NCBI GenBank assembly: GCA_965662735.1
Contig: CBFIIU010000014.1
Span: 1 to 55,494, forward strand
Direction: 5' to 3'
From: JAYODZ01 sp965662735
GTDB taxonomy: Bacteria > Pseudomonadota > Alphaproteobacteria > RS24
DNA length: 55,494 nt
The notes under the pieces are model-generated. The model was not told the origin of the DNA and ran no database searches. It saw only the letters and a list, made by a program, of their open reading frames with translations. Every line of letters starts with the position of its first letter. The stretch's first letter is position 1. Of the stretch, positions 9,033 to 16,788 are shown in pieces. A program made the position numbers and the translations under genes.

Positions 9033-9536
9033 TTAGCCCTTAGATTCTTCCTCAGACACTTCAGCAGGAGCCTCTTCAGCTGGCGCTTCCTCGGCAGGGG
9101 CTTCCTCAGCTGGAGCTTCTTCTACTGGAGCTTCTTCAGCAGGAGCAGCGGCGGCGGCAGCGGCTTCTTCAGCGGCGGCGGCGGCGGCTTCTTCTGCATC
9201 GCGTTTCGCCTGTTCGATCGCCGCCAAACGTTCTTGGGCTTTCGCGCCGGGCTGACCTTTTTGCGGATTATTCCGAGGCGCCCGCGTTAGCACACCCGCA
9301 TCATCGAGAAACCGAGCCACCCGGTCAGACGGCAATGCCCCTTGCGCCACCCAATGTTGCGCGCGCTCGACATCCAATCGCAGGCGATCGGCGTGATCTT
9401 TGGGCAGAAGCGGATTATAGGTGCCGAGTTTTTCAATAAACCGGCCATCGCGTGGCATGCGGCTATCGGCAACAACGATGCGGTAAAATGGACGCTTTTT
9501 GGCGCCACCGCGTGACATACGAATTTTAAGAGCCAT
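9033..9536 (-). CDS. rpsP: 30S ribosomal protein S16 with long acidic Ala/Glu/Pro tail
   Basis: The first 80 or so residues are canonical S16 (MALKIRMSRGGAKKRPFYRI). After that comes a tail of about 85 residues: first AAAAAEEAA-type low complexity, then repeated E-E-A-P-A units. The DNA shows six 15-nt units at 9061-9150. S16 tails of this kind are known in alphaproteobacteria, but they vary in length. The start at 9536 is chosen over an upstream in-frame codon because GAAAGGAAAA lies just before it and family members begin MALKIR. Total length is 167 residues. Confidence 0.95.
   Translation of the reverse strand: MALKIRMSRGGAKKRPFYRIVVADSRMPRDGRFIEKLGTYNPLLPKDHADRLRLDVERAQHWVAQGALPSDRVARFLDDAGVLTRAPRNNPQKGQPGAKAQERLAAIEQAKRDAEEAAAAAAEEAAAAAAAPAEEAPVEEAPAEEAPAEEAPAEEAPAEVSEEESKG
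9061..9150. repeat. Six 15-nt tandem units in the rpsP tail
   Basis: Units of the type TCAGCTGGAGCTTCC run end to end and encode the E-E-A-P-A/V repeats of S16. Units differ at third positions, which suggests an older repeat kept at the protein level. Confidence 0.8.
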
Positions 9537-9568
9537 AACTGATTTTCCTTTCACTGCTCATGATTTCG

Positions 9569-11026
9569 TTATTTTTTCTTCGGCGGAAATCCGAGCCCAG
9601 GAGGAAGACTTCCCCCTAATTTACTCAGATCTCCGAGTTGAGATAAGTCGGGCATGCCCCCGGGGCCGCCCATACCCGCCGGCGGCGTCATGCCGCCTCC
9701 CAGCATGCCGGCAAGATTTTTAATGCCGCCTTTGCCCAGTTTTTTCATCATATCGGCCATTTGCCGGTGCATTTTGAGAAGCTTATTCACGTCTTGCACG
9801 CTTGTGCCTGACCCCGCTGCAACCCGTTTTTTTCGGCTGGCATTTAAGATCCGCGGATCATCTTTTTCAATTTGTGTCATCGAACTAATGATCGCAATTT
9901 GGCGGGCCAACTGCCGATCATCCATGCCCATTGCGCCGGCTTGGTTTTTCAGTTTTCCCATACCTGGGATCATGCCCAAAACACCTGCAAAACCGCCCAT
10001 CCGCGTCATTTGGCGCAATTGCTCGGCAAGATCATCGAGGCCGAACTGACCCTTCTTCATCCGAGCGGCGATTTTTTCCGCTTTCTCAGCGTCCATGGTC
10101 TCCGCGGCGCGCTCTACCAAGCCAACCACATCACCCATACCCAAAATGCGCCCTGCTATTCGCTGAGCATCAAATGCTTCAATTTTATCAATGCCTTCAC
10201 CGACACCGAGCAGCTTAATCGGCACCGCTGTGACATGGCGCATGGCGAGCGCCGCGCCCCCGCGCCCATCGCCATCAATGCGGGTGAGCACAATACCGCT
10301 CAGAGGAACACGCTTGTTAAACTGGTCAGCAATATTAACCGCTTCTTGCCCGGTGAGGCTGTCGGCCACCAGCAGCGTCTCATGCGGCTTTGCAAGGGCC
10401 GCAATTTCGGCCATTTCCGCCATCAAGCTTTCATCAATATTGGTTCGACCCGCCGTATCCAACATCAGCACGTCATAGCTACCCAAGCGTGCCGCTTCGA
10501 GGGCGCGACGGGCAATATCGGTTGCGCGCTGGCCTTCTACAATTGGTAATGTGGCAACGGAGATTTGTTCCCCAAGCACGCGCAATTGTTCCATAGCCGC
10601 TGGGCGGCGCGTGTCGAGAGAAGCCATGAGCACTTTTTTCTTTTCTTTGGTGCTCAACAGCCGCGCGATTTTTGCTGTGCTCGTCGTTTTCCCGGAACCT
10701 TGCAACCCGACCATCATCATCGCGACAGGCGGGACCGCGTTGAGCGACAGGCCAACGGGCTCGGCACCCAACATCTCGACCAATGTATCGTGAACAATTT
10801 TGACAACTTGCTGACCGGGCGTCACCGATTTCAACACATCGGCGCCAATGGCGCGGGGGCGAACAAGATCTAGAAAGTCACGCACAACGGGCAAGGACAC
10901 ATCGGCATCGATTAAGGCGCGCCGGATATCGCTCAGCGCTTGTTCCACGTCTTTTTCGCTCAGCGCACCGCGGCCGCGTAAGCGATCAAAAATCGATCCA
11001 AAATTTTCGCTCAAGCTCTCAAACAT
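9569..11026 (-). CDS. ffh: Signal recognition particle GTPase Ffh
   Basis: The SRP54 homologue that binds signal sequences and SRP RNA and docks with FtsY. The 485-residue protein has the N domain, then the G domain with GLQGSGKTTSTAKIAR (G1, near residue 108), DTRRPAAMEQL (G2), MLDTAGR (G3) and TRIDGDGRGGAAL (G4-G5 region). The methionine-rich M domain holds GMIPGMGKLKNQ. The C-terminus is a Gly/Met/Pro-rich tail with PPKKK at its end. It is the first gene of the ribosomal block. A separate promoter and terminator lie upstream of it at 11181-11300. Confidence 0.97.
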   Translation of the reverse strand: MFESLSENFGSIFDRLRGRGALSEKDVEQALSDIRRALIDADVSLPVVRDFLDLVRPRAIGADVLKSVTPGQQVVKIVHDTLVEMLGAEPVGLSLNAVPPVAMMMVGLQGSGKTTSTAKIARLLSTKEKKKVLMASLDTRRPAAMEQLRVLGEQISVATLPIVEGQRATDIARRALEAARLGSYDVLMLDTAGRTNIDESLMAEMAEIAALAKPHETLLVADSLTGQEAVNIADQFNKRVPLSGIVLTRIDGDGRGGAALAMRHVTAVPIKLLGVGEGIDKIEAFDAQRIAGRILGMGDVVGLVERAAETMDAEKAEKIAARMKKGQFGLDDLAEQLRQMTRMGGFAGVLGMIPGMGKLKNQAGAMGMDDRQLARQIAIISSMTQIEKDDPRILNASRKKRVAAGSGTSVQDVNKLLKMHRQMADMMKKLGKGGIKNLAGMLGGGMTPPAGMGGPGGMPDLSQLGDLSKLGGSLPPGLGFPPKKK

Positions 11027-11179
11027 AGATGCTCTTGCTCCGTACCCTTATTCATTCTCTGGGCCTTCATGCCTTACGGACACGACGCCCTTATTTTTCA
11101 AAGCAGAGGATCAACTCTCCGCTCGCCTTAGAACCACGCTCAATTCAAAACCGCGCTCAATTCAAAAAAAGTCCCAACG

Positions 11180-11265
11180 CAAAAAACACCCGCGGGCAAA
11201 GCCTTGCTGGCGGGTGGTGATCGCCTGTGCCAAGCGACCAAATTGTGAGGCACATCTCATGAATT
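11180..11265 (-). ncRNA. Candidate small RNA or ffh leader, about 86 nt
   Basis: The ends are inferred from a promoter upstream and a terminator downstream. The predicted RNA can form GGTCGC/GCGATC (with one G-U pair), or alternatively GTGCC/GGCAC, before the terminator stem. The alternatives share bases, so an attenuator-like switch is possible. It lacks the GGAAGCAGCC core of SRP RNA, so I do not call it ffs even though ffh is next. A 31-codon frame starting ATGAGATGT runs through the terminator, so a leader peptide cannot be excluded. Confidence 0.4.
11181..11216 (-). terminator. Rho-independent terminator upstream of ffh
   Basis: Read on the minus strand, CACCCGC (11210-11216) pairs with GCGGGTG (11187-11193), followed by six T (11181-11186). 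An inner GCAA/TTGC pairing extends the hairpin. No annotated minus-strand gene lies upstream, so it must end an unannotated transcript or attenuate the ffh message. Confidence 0.7.
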
Positions 11266-11271
11266 GGCCGC

Positions 11272-11300
11272 ACCCTAGTGTTTCCTTGTAAAACTGTCAA
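11272..11300 (-). promoter_or_regulatory. Strong sigma-70-type promoter pointing toward ffh
   Basis: Perfect -35 TTGACA at 11295-11300, a 17-bp spacer, and -10 TAGGGT at 11272-11277 (minus strand). Transcription would start near 11265. Confidence 0.6.
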
Positions 11301-11539
11301 GAATAGCGATCTGCACGTCACAATCCGCGCGAACTGCGAGACCAAGATGACACAGACAAAAACTTCCGCTATGAGGAGAGAGATGACGAGAGAGATGTCA
11401 AAAGAGATGACAAGGATTATGACGGGTGCGATGCGGACGCGCCACGCCAAGAGCTGGGATGCACCTTGCCGTAAGCTATGATGATGGTCAGAACAGACGT
11501 TCTCTCTTAATGTCTGCGAATGAAATTGAGATTAATCGG

Positions 11540-12508
11540 ATGACGCAAATCGACTTCATAAAAATGAGCGGTCTTGGCAATGATTTTATTGTCATCGATC
11601 TTCGTCGAGATCTTCGTCGAGAACTGCGTCAAGATCTACGTCAAGATTTGCGTCAAGATGAGGACATTCGCGTAGCGCTGACGGAAGAAAATGTGCGCCA
11701 CCTCGCTGCGCGCGACAACCCAACCACCCATGGCTGTGATCAACTGCTCACCATTGAACCTCCAAAGCAGGGCGGTGATGTCTATATGGGCATCTATAAT
11801 GCCGATGGGTCACAGGCCGAGGCGTGCGGAAATGGCACGCGCGCCGTTGCCACCTATTTGGGTTTNNNNNNNNNNNNNNNNNNNNNNNNNNNNNNNNNNN
11901 NNNNNNNNNNNNNNNNNNNNNNNNNNNNNNNNNNNNNNNNNNNNNNNNNNNNNNNNNNNNNNNTAGCGCATTCCGTGATCGAGACCTGCGCGGGGGAACT
12001 CGCCTGTGTGCTGGAACCGAGCGGCACCGTCTCTGTCAATATGGGGCTGCCTCGCTTTGAGCCATCCGCTATTCCCGTTCGGGATACGCTCTCCAATCTC
12101 TCGGCCGTGCCGCTACATGCCGATTTGCCAGAGGCCTTTATTGTAGGCATGGGCAATCCGCATGCGGTTCTATTTGTCGATAATCCGCGCGCAATGGCCG
12201 AGCGTTATGGCGCCGCGCTCGAGCATCACGACTTCTTTCCGAAACGAGCAAATATTAATTTTGCGCGGGTCGAAGAGACCGCGCATCTGACGCTTATCAC
12301 ATGGGAGCGCGGAGCTGGCTTAACACCCGCATGCGGCAGTGGGGCCTGCGCCACGGCCGTTGCCTATGATCATTTATATGGCGGCACTAAGGGCGCCGCT
12401 ATTCGCATTGATCCCCCGGGTGGGACGCTCAATATTCGCGTGACGTCGGACGGCGTTTGGATGAATGGGCCCGCTGTCACCGAATTCACAGCAACAGCCC
12501 GCCTGTGA
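11540..12508 (+). CDS. dapF: Diaminopimelate epimerase with N-terminal repeat insertion and an assembly gap
   Basis: Interconverts LL- and meso-diaminopimelate for lysine and peptidoglycan. The start MTQIDFIKMSGLGNDFIVID is typical. The two catalytic cysteines are present, in EACGNGTRAV and TPACGSGACATAV. Right after IVID there is an insertion of about 19 residues encoded by 12-nt tandem units (RRDLRRELRQDLRQD pattern). A 98-N gap (11866-11963) separates ATYLGF from HSVIETCAGEL; by comparison with the family only about 8-12 residues should be missing, so the gap size is nominal. In-frame ATGs lie upstream (for example 11510), but the family alignment favours 11540. mtaB follows after 19 nt. 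Confidence 0.92.
   Translation: MTQIDFIKMSGLGNDFIVIDLRRDLRRELRQDLRQDLRQDEDIRVALTEENVRHLAARDNPTTHGCDQLLTIEPPKQGGDVYMGIYNADGSQAEACGNGTRAVATYLGXXXXXXXXXXXXXXXXXXXXXXXXXXXXXXXXXXAHSVIETCAGELACVLEPSGTVSVNMGLPRFEPSAIPVRDTLSNLSAVPLHADLPEAFIVGMGNPHAVLFVDNPRAMAERYGAALEHHDFFPKRANINFARVEETAHLTLITWERGAGLTPACGSGACATAVAYDHLYGGTKGAAIRIDPPGGTLNIRVTSDGVWMNGPAVTEFTATARL
11604..11659. repeat. 12-nt tandem repeat inside dapF
   Basis: Units start at 11604, 11616, 11628, 11640 and 11652 (GTCGAGATCTTC, GTCAAGATTTGC and so on), 4.7 copies. Each adds four codons of the R-x-D/E-L type, so the frame is kept. Confidence 0.85.
11866..11963. other. Assembly gap (98 N) in dapF
   Basis: The flanks are not duplicated, so unlike the gap at 2272 this one hides real missing sequence. 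Confidence 0.95.
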
Positions 12509-12527
12509 GAAATCGGATGATATTCTG

Positions 12528-13814
12528 ATGACATCGAGTCCCCCAAATATCGTCAATTTTGGCTGTCGCCTCAATTTGCTTGAGGCTGACCAAATTCGCG
12601 AAGCGGCCGGCCAAGCGGGGGTCACCAACACGACAATTATTAATAGCTGCGCCGTCACCCATGAGGCCGTGCGGCAAGCCCGACAAGCGGCGCGGCGGGC
12701 CAAACGAGACAATCCCGATCACCGCGTGATTATGACGGGCTGTGCCGCCCAAATTGATGCTCAGCAGTTTAAAGAAGTGACGGAAATCGATCAGGTTCTC
12801 GGCAATGATGAAAAAATGCGCGCCGAGAGCTATCAAAACCAAGCGACCCATTTGGTCGGGGATATCATGGCGCAGCATCGGGCGCGCACCCTGCCCATCG
12901 TCCCGCAACGCCGCGCCCGCGCTTTTGTTCAAGTGCAAAATGGGTGTGATCATCGATGCACGTTTTGCATCATTCCTTTTGGTCGTGGGCCCTCGCGATC
13001 GGTGCCGGCAGCAGACATTATTCGCCAATGCCAAAGTTTAGTCGATGCCGGTCATCGGGAGATTGTTCTCACGGGCGTCGACATTACGAGCTGGGGACCC
13101 GATCTTGGCGAAGACGGGTTAGGCACATTGGTTGGGGCTGTTTTAAATGCTGTGCCCAGCCTCGAGCGGCTTCGGCTCAGCTCGTTAGATGCGGTCGAAT
13201 TAGATCCAGCATTTTTAGATTTGGTCATTCACGAATCTCGGCTGATGCCGCATTTACACCTCTCGCTGCAAGCCGGCGACGATATGATCTTGAAACGCAT
13301 GAAACGTCGGCACAGCCGCGCGCAGGCGATCGCGTTTTGCGAGAAGTTAAAAATGGCCCGACCCGAAATTGTTTTCGGCGCCGACTTGATTGCCGGCTTC
13401 CCGACAGAAACGGAGGCCATGTTTGAAAATACGCGCCAGTTAATCGCCGAGTGCGGCTTAATATGGCTGCATGTTTTCCCCTATTCCGAGCGCCCCGATA
13501 CGCCTGCGGCCCGCATGCCGCAAGTTGATAAACCGATCATCACCGAGCGGGCGAATAGGCTTCGCGAAACGGGTGATGCTCTGCGCCAGCACTGGTTGAA
13601 AACGCAAATTGGCACTCGCTACGCCGTTTTAATGGAAACAGAAACATCGGGACGGGCTGAAAATTTTGCGCGCGTCCAACTCGATAGCCCCCAAGAAGTG
13701 GGCAGCATCTGCACAGCGCAGATTGTTGCCGTCGATGGTGAACAATTAAAGGGCGCTTTGATCCCCGCCGCTGATCCGCCCATGGTACATGAGGTCGGCT
13801 ATGGCCCTATTTGA
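12528..13814 (+). CDS. mtaB: tRNA t6A37 methylthiotransferase MtaB
   Basis: A radical-SAM enzyme that thiomethylates t6A at position 37 of ANN-decoding tRNAs. It has 428 residues. The N-terminal cluster cysteines are in VNFGCRLNLLEAD, INSCAVTHEAV and MTGCAAQ; the radical-SAM CxxxCxxC is in QNGCDHRCTFCIIPFGRG near residue 145. A TRAM-like C-terminal part follows. MtaB rather than MiaB or RimO is chosen because of the GCRLN and SCAVT forms. The start at 12528 has family-like N-terminal sequence; an upstream in-frame ATG would overlap dapF. It overlaps ftsY by 14 nt. Confidence 0.9.
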   Translation: MTSSPPNIVNFGCRLNLLEADQIREAAGQAGVTNTTIINSCAVTHEAVRQARQAARRAKRDNPDHRVIMTGCAAQIDAQQFKEVTEIDQVLGNDEKMRAESYQNQATHLVGDIMAQHRARTLPIVPQRRARAFVQVQNGCDHRCTFCIIPFGRGPSRSVPAADIIRQCQSLVDAGHREIVLTGVDITSWGPDLGEDGLGTLVGAVLNAVPSLERLRLSSLDAVELDPAFLDLVIHESRLMPHLHLSLQAGDDMILKRMKRRHSRAQAIAFCEKLKMARPEIVFGADLIAGFPTETEAMFENTRQLIAECGLIWLHVFPYSERPDTPAARMPQVDKPIITERANRLRETGDALRQHWLKTQIGTRYAVLMETETSGRAENFARVQLDSPQEVGSICTAQIVAVDGEQLKGALIPAADPPMVHEVGYGPI

Positions 13815-14727
13815 ACGCTTGCGCGCGGGCCTCAGCCGATCCCGTGACGCTTTTAGCCAATCCATCGGGCGCCTTTTTAGTGGCGGACGCCTCAATATTT
13901 CGGATCTGGAGACACTCGAAGAAGTGTTGCTGAGCGCAGATCTCGGTTTATCTGCAACTGAGCTGCTGCTCGAGAAAATGCGCGCCCGCAAATTTGAAAC
14001 CTTGGATGACCCCACACTGTTTCAACACGCCTTAATCGATGACATCACCGATATTTTACGCCCAGCTGCTCAGCCCTTGGCTCTCCCCCCGCAGGGTCCG
14101 GCTGTCATTTTAATGGCGGGCGTCAATGGCGCAGGCAAAACGACAACCATTGGTAAATTAGCGCACCGCTTCAAACAAGAGGGCAAGACAGTGATGCTGG
14201 CGGCGGCAGACACATTTCGGGCTGCGGCTGTCGAGCAATTGCAAATTTGGGGCGAACGCGTCGGCTGCCCCGTGATCACCACACGCCCCGGCGGCGACGC
14301 CGCTGGATTAGCCTTTTCAGCGCTCGAGCAAGCGCAGCAAAACAATATTGATATTCTCATCATTGACACAGCGGGTCGTCTGCAAACCAATGAAGGCCTG
14401 ATGGCTGAACTTGAAAAAATTGTGCGCGTCATCCGCAAATTAGATGAAACAGCGCCCCATGCCTCTCTCCTGGTGCTCGATGCAACCACAGGACAAAATG
14501 CCATCAGCCAAGCCCGAGCGTTTCAATCGGCCGCCGATGTGACTGGACTGATCATGACCAAGCTCGACGGCACGGCGCGCGGCGGTGTTCTAGTGGCGAT
14601 AACGCAAAGCCTCGGCCTCCCTGTGCATTTTATTGGCGTTGGTGAGGCGCTTGATGATTTACAAGAATTTGACCCTGCCACGTTTGCGCAAGCGCTCACC
14701 GGCGGAAATGCGACAGAGCCTCAATAA
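13801..14727 (+). CDS. ftsY: Signal recognition particle receptor FtsY
   Basis: The membrane-associated SRP receptor GTPase. It has 308 residues and no long acidic A domain, as in many alphaproteobacteria. The NG domain shows GVNGAGKTTTIGKLAHRF near residue 105, AADTFRAAAVEQL, IIDTAGRLQTNEGLM, and TKLDGTARGGVLV. The start at 13801 follows a good GAGGTCGG site inside the end of mtaB; an ATG four codons earlier has none. Its stop overlaps the ispZ start (TAATG). Having ffh and ftsY 3 kb apart on opposite strands keeps both SRP GTPases together. Confidence 0.96.
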   Translation: MALFERLRAGLSRSRDAFSQSIGRLFSGGRLNISDLETLEEVLLSADLGLSATELLLEKMRARKFETLDDPTLFQHALIDDITDILRPAAQPLALPPQGPAVILMAGVNGAGKTTTIGKLAHRFKQEGKTVMLAAADTFRAAAVEQLQIWGERVGCPVITTRPGGDAAGLAFSALEQAQQNNIDILIIDTAGRLQTNEGLMAELEKIVRVIRKLDETAPHASLLVLDATTGQNAISQARAFQSAADVTGLIMTKLDGTARGGVLVAITQSLGLPVHFIGVGEALDDLQEFDPATFAQALTGGNATEPQ

Positions 14728-15302
14728 TGCGAAAACTTTTCCTAGAGCTTGGGCCCCTTTTGGTCTTTTTGATCCTCAATAGCTATGCCGGCCCCTGGTT
14801 TGGAACCGCTCCCGAACAGAATTTGCTGATTGCAACGGCTGGCTTTATGGCCGCTTTAGTCGTGGCGATGGGAATATCACTGATGCAAGGCCATCGCCCA
14901 ACGCCGATGATGATCGTCTCAGCTGCCTTTGTAATGGTGTTTGGTGGCTTGGCCCTGTGGCTGCAAGACGAGACCTTTATTAAAGTGAAGCCCTCTATTG
15001 TGTACACGCTGTTCGCGGTCATTTTAATATTTGGTTGGGCCCGAGGGACGTCCTATCTCAAGCTGCTGATGGGCAATGCGCTCCCGCTGACTGACGCCGG
15101 ATGGATGGCGCTCACCTTGCGCTGGGCGGTGTTTTTTGTGGGGCTCGCTGTGCTCAATGAGCTGGCGTGGCGGCTCCTCACGACCGATCAATGGGTGAAG
15201 CTCAAAGTTTTTGGGTTTCTCACCCTCACCTTGCTTTTCGGTGCGTGCCAAATGCCCTTAATTCAGCGCTACACGACAGAGCCGCTCAACGAGGATCGGT
15301 AA
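14727..15302 (+). CDS. ispZ: Septation protein A / YciB family membrane protein
   Basis: An inner-membrane protein of 191 residues with about five or six hydrophobic helices. It begins LFLELGPLLVFLILNSY and contains QDETFIKVKPSIVYTLFA, the best conserved family segment, then LRWAVFFVGLAVLNELAWR. The family is linked to cell-envelope synthesis and septation. It overlaps the ftsY stop by one nucleotide, a widespread alphaproteobacterial arrangement, and is convergent with the NUDIX gene 11 nt away. Confidence 0.92.
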   Translation: MRKLFLELGPLLVFLILNSYAGPWFGTAPEQNLLIATAGFMAALVVAMGISLMQGHRPTPMMIVSAAFVMVFGGLALWLQDETFIKVKPSIVYTLFAVILIFGWARGTSYLKLLMGNALPLTDAGWMALTLRWAVFFVGLAVLNELAWRLLTTDQWVKLKVFGFLTLTLLFGACQMPLIQRYTTEPLNEDR

Positions 15303-15313
15303 ACGCGAAAGCC

Positions 15314-15901
15314 TCATTCAGAGGGTGGAACAAGATGCGTGAAACCAGGTGTTTTGCGCCAATCATCGGGCTCCGTAAATGGCGGGAAATGCGTCCGATC
15401 TTTGCTTTCCTTAAAATGTTGAAGCGCCCAATAAACCGTTGGGAAAGCAAGCTCATTCCACGGAATATCGTCCCAGTCGAACAGACCGACATCACTGCTT
15501 TCTGGGCCACAGGCAAAATCAGGGCTTCGCATCTTTCCCCGATAAAACATTTGAACCTGAGATATCCGCGCCACATTATAAATTGATAGCAGACACTCGA
15601 TCTCAATATCGGCGCGCGCCTCTTCCCACGCTTCGCGCGCCGCGCCCTCGGCCACTGTTTCATTTTGCTCCATAAAACCGGCGGGGAGTGTCCAAAAACC
15701 GCGACGCGGTTCTATTTCACGGCGGCACATCAGAATTTTATTTTCCCATGTTGCCACCACACCCGTGATAATCCGCGGGTTCTCATAATTGATCAGGCCA
15801 CAATGGTCGCAAATATTCCGCTCTAATGCATCATCATGCGGCTGGCGGCGCGTGAAGGCTGGCGATTTATCATAAACTCTCGAGCGGTCGGTAAAGGTCA
15901 C
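15314..15901 (-). CDS. NUDIX hydrolase
   Basis: A pyrophosphohydrolase of the COG1051-like group, acting on an unknown nucleoside diphosphate substrate. It has NICDHCGLINYENPRII (a CxxC pair) before the NUDIX domain. The NUDIX box runs from GFMEQNETVAEGA to REAWEEARADI near residue 95-115; the usual Gly after EE-x is Arg here, as in related members with EEARA. I place the start at the GTG at 15901 because AGAGGA lies 6 nt before it; the frame stays open to an ATG at 15985 with no ribosome site. The product would have 195 residues. Confidence 0.85.
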   Translation of the reverse strand: MTFTDRSRVYDKSPAFTRRQPHDDALERNICDHCGLINYENPRIITGVVATWENKILMCRREIEPRRGFWTLPAGFMEQNETVAEGAAREAWEEARADIEIECLLSIYNVARISQVQMFYRGKMRSPDFACGPESSDVGLFDWDDIPWNELAFPTVYWALQHFKESKDRTHFPPFTEPDDWRKTPGFTHLVPPSE

Positions 15902-16024
15902 ACTACATCCTCTTTCACAGGCTTCCACATCATGGTCACGCCCCATGATTAAGCGCGACGTCCCTGGACAGCCCTTGGTGCCCATTGGACGTCATTCTTT
16001 TGGTATCACTATTCCGAAACCATC

Positions 16025-16654
16025 TTAGTCATTTGGCTGGGACGACGCAAAGCCCTCTGGACGGAGATTAAAATAAGTCCCAATTTTTTGATTTATGGCT
16101 GCTTCATCCAAGGGGCCCACATGGCGGTCGAGAACCCGCCCTTGCGCATCGAGGATAAAGGTCTCGGGAACCCCATAAACCCCCAAATCAATCGCGACCC
16201 GCCCCGATGCATCCACACCTATCTTGCTGTAGGGGTCCCCAAGCCGCTGCAAGAAACGGCGAGCGGCATCGGGCTTATCTTTATAGTTTAGCCCAATAAT
16301 CTCGACCCCCTGCGCCTGAAGCGCCGCCAAGAATGGATGTTCATCGCGGCATGGCCCACACCAGCTCGCCCAGACATTTAACAAAATAGGAGTGCCCGTC
16401 GCCAAGTCGGTCTCGGTCAAGCGCTCAGCGGACTGCAGGCGGGGCACTGAAAATGGCAATACCGCCTTGCCAATGCGCGCCGAGGGTAAGGTTTGGGGGT
16501 CGCCTTGAAAAAGGCTTACCGCAAACAGACCCGAAAGTGCACCGACAAGAATGAGGGGGATATACGCTAAAAGGCGCCGGCGGGGTTTGTCTGGGGGCGT
16601 GGGCTCAGAGGATGGGCCTGGGGTTGGACCTGAGGATGGACGAGTGTCGATCAT
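16025..16654 (-). CDS. ccmG: Thiol:disulfide interchange protein for cytochrome c maturation
   Basis: A periplasmic thioredoxin-fold protein (DsbE) that keeps apocytochrome CXXCH cysteines reduced for haem attachment. It has 209 residues: a short Ser/Pro-rich cytoplasmic tail, one N-terminal membrane anchor (LLAYIPLILVGALSGLFAV), then the domain with VWASWCGPCRDEHPF near residue 95 (active site CGPC) and the cis-Pro segment GVYGVPETFILD. Its ATG overlaps the ccmD stop (ATGA at 16651-16654). Last gene of the ccm set. Confidence 0.93.
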   Translation of the reverse strand: MIDTRPSSGPTPGPSSEPTPPDKPRRRLLAYIPLILVGALSGLFAVSLFQGDPQTLPSARIGKAVLPFSVPRLQSAERLTETDLATGTPILLNVWASWCGPCRDEHPFLAALQAQGVEIIGLNYKDKPDAARRFLQRLGDPYSKIGVDASGRVAIDLGVYGVPETFILDAQGRVLDRHVGPLDEAAINQKIGTYFNLRPEGFASSQPND

Positions 16655-16788
16655 GTCTTATCCTTGTGCGCAAACTGATGCCGAAGACGCATGTACCGTA
16701 TGAGGCTCACGAGGCAAATCCCGCCCACTAAAATGAGCGTCACGCCATAGCTCGCCCATATATACAGATCGTAATGTGGACTATCCAT
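16651..16788 (-). CDS. ccmD: Haem exporter protein CcmD
   Basis: A 45-residue single-span membrane protein, short enough to be missed by length cut-offs. It begins MDSPHYDLYIWASYG, has a transmembrane segment VTLILVGGICLVSLI, and ends in a basic stretch RYMRLRHQ. The Tyr-rich start and WASYG are typical of CcmD, which releases holo-CcmE from the CcmABC complex. It overlaps the end of ccmC by 8 nt and the start of ccmG by 4 nt, so its position in the operon supports the call. Confidence 0.88.
   Translation of the reverse strand: MDSPHYDLYIWASYGVTLILVGGICLVSLIRYMRLRHQFAHKDKT

Larger units (their letters stand above)
11027..11539. other. Divergent intergenic region between ffh and dapF
   Basis: This 513-bp stretch has no convincing protein gene. 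It holds a minus-strand promoter and terminator that bound a candidate small RNA, a near-duplicated CGCTCAATTCAAAA at about 11136-11166, and a purine-rich part at 11378-11432 made of repeated AGAGATGA-like units. A minus-strand open frame of 97 codons crosses it, but it is built largely from that repeat and I do not call it. Confidence 0.6.

Noticed and set aside
11180..11265. SRP (4.5S) RNA gene next to ffh
   Set aside because: The conserved GGAAGCAGCC tip of SRP RNA is absent; only size and location fit.
11157..11450. A 97-codon minus-strand open frame upstream of ffh
   Set aside because: It is built from the AGAGATGA repeat, crosses the promoter and terminator described above, and shows no family features or ribosome site.
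15902..15985. NUDIX start at the ATG at 15985
   Set aside because: No ribosome site and no family match for the extra residues; the GTG at 15901 has AGAGGA 6 nt upstream.
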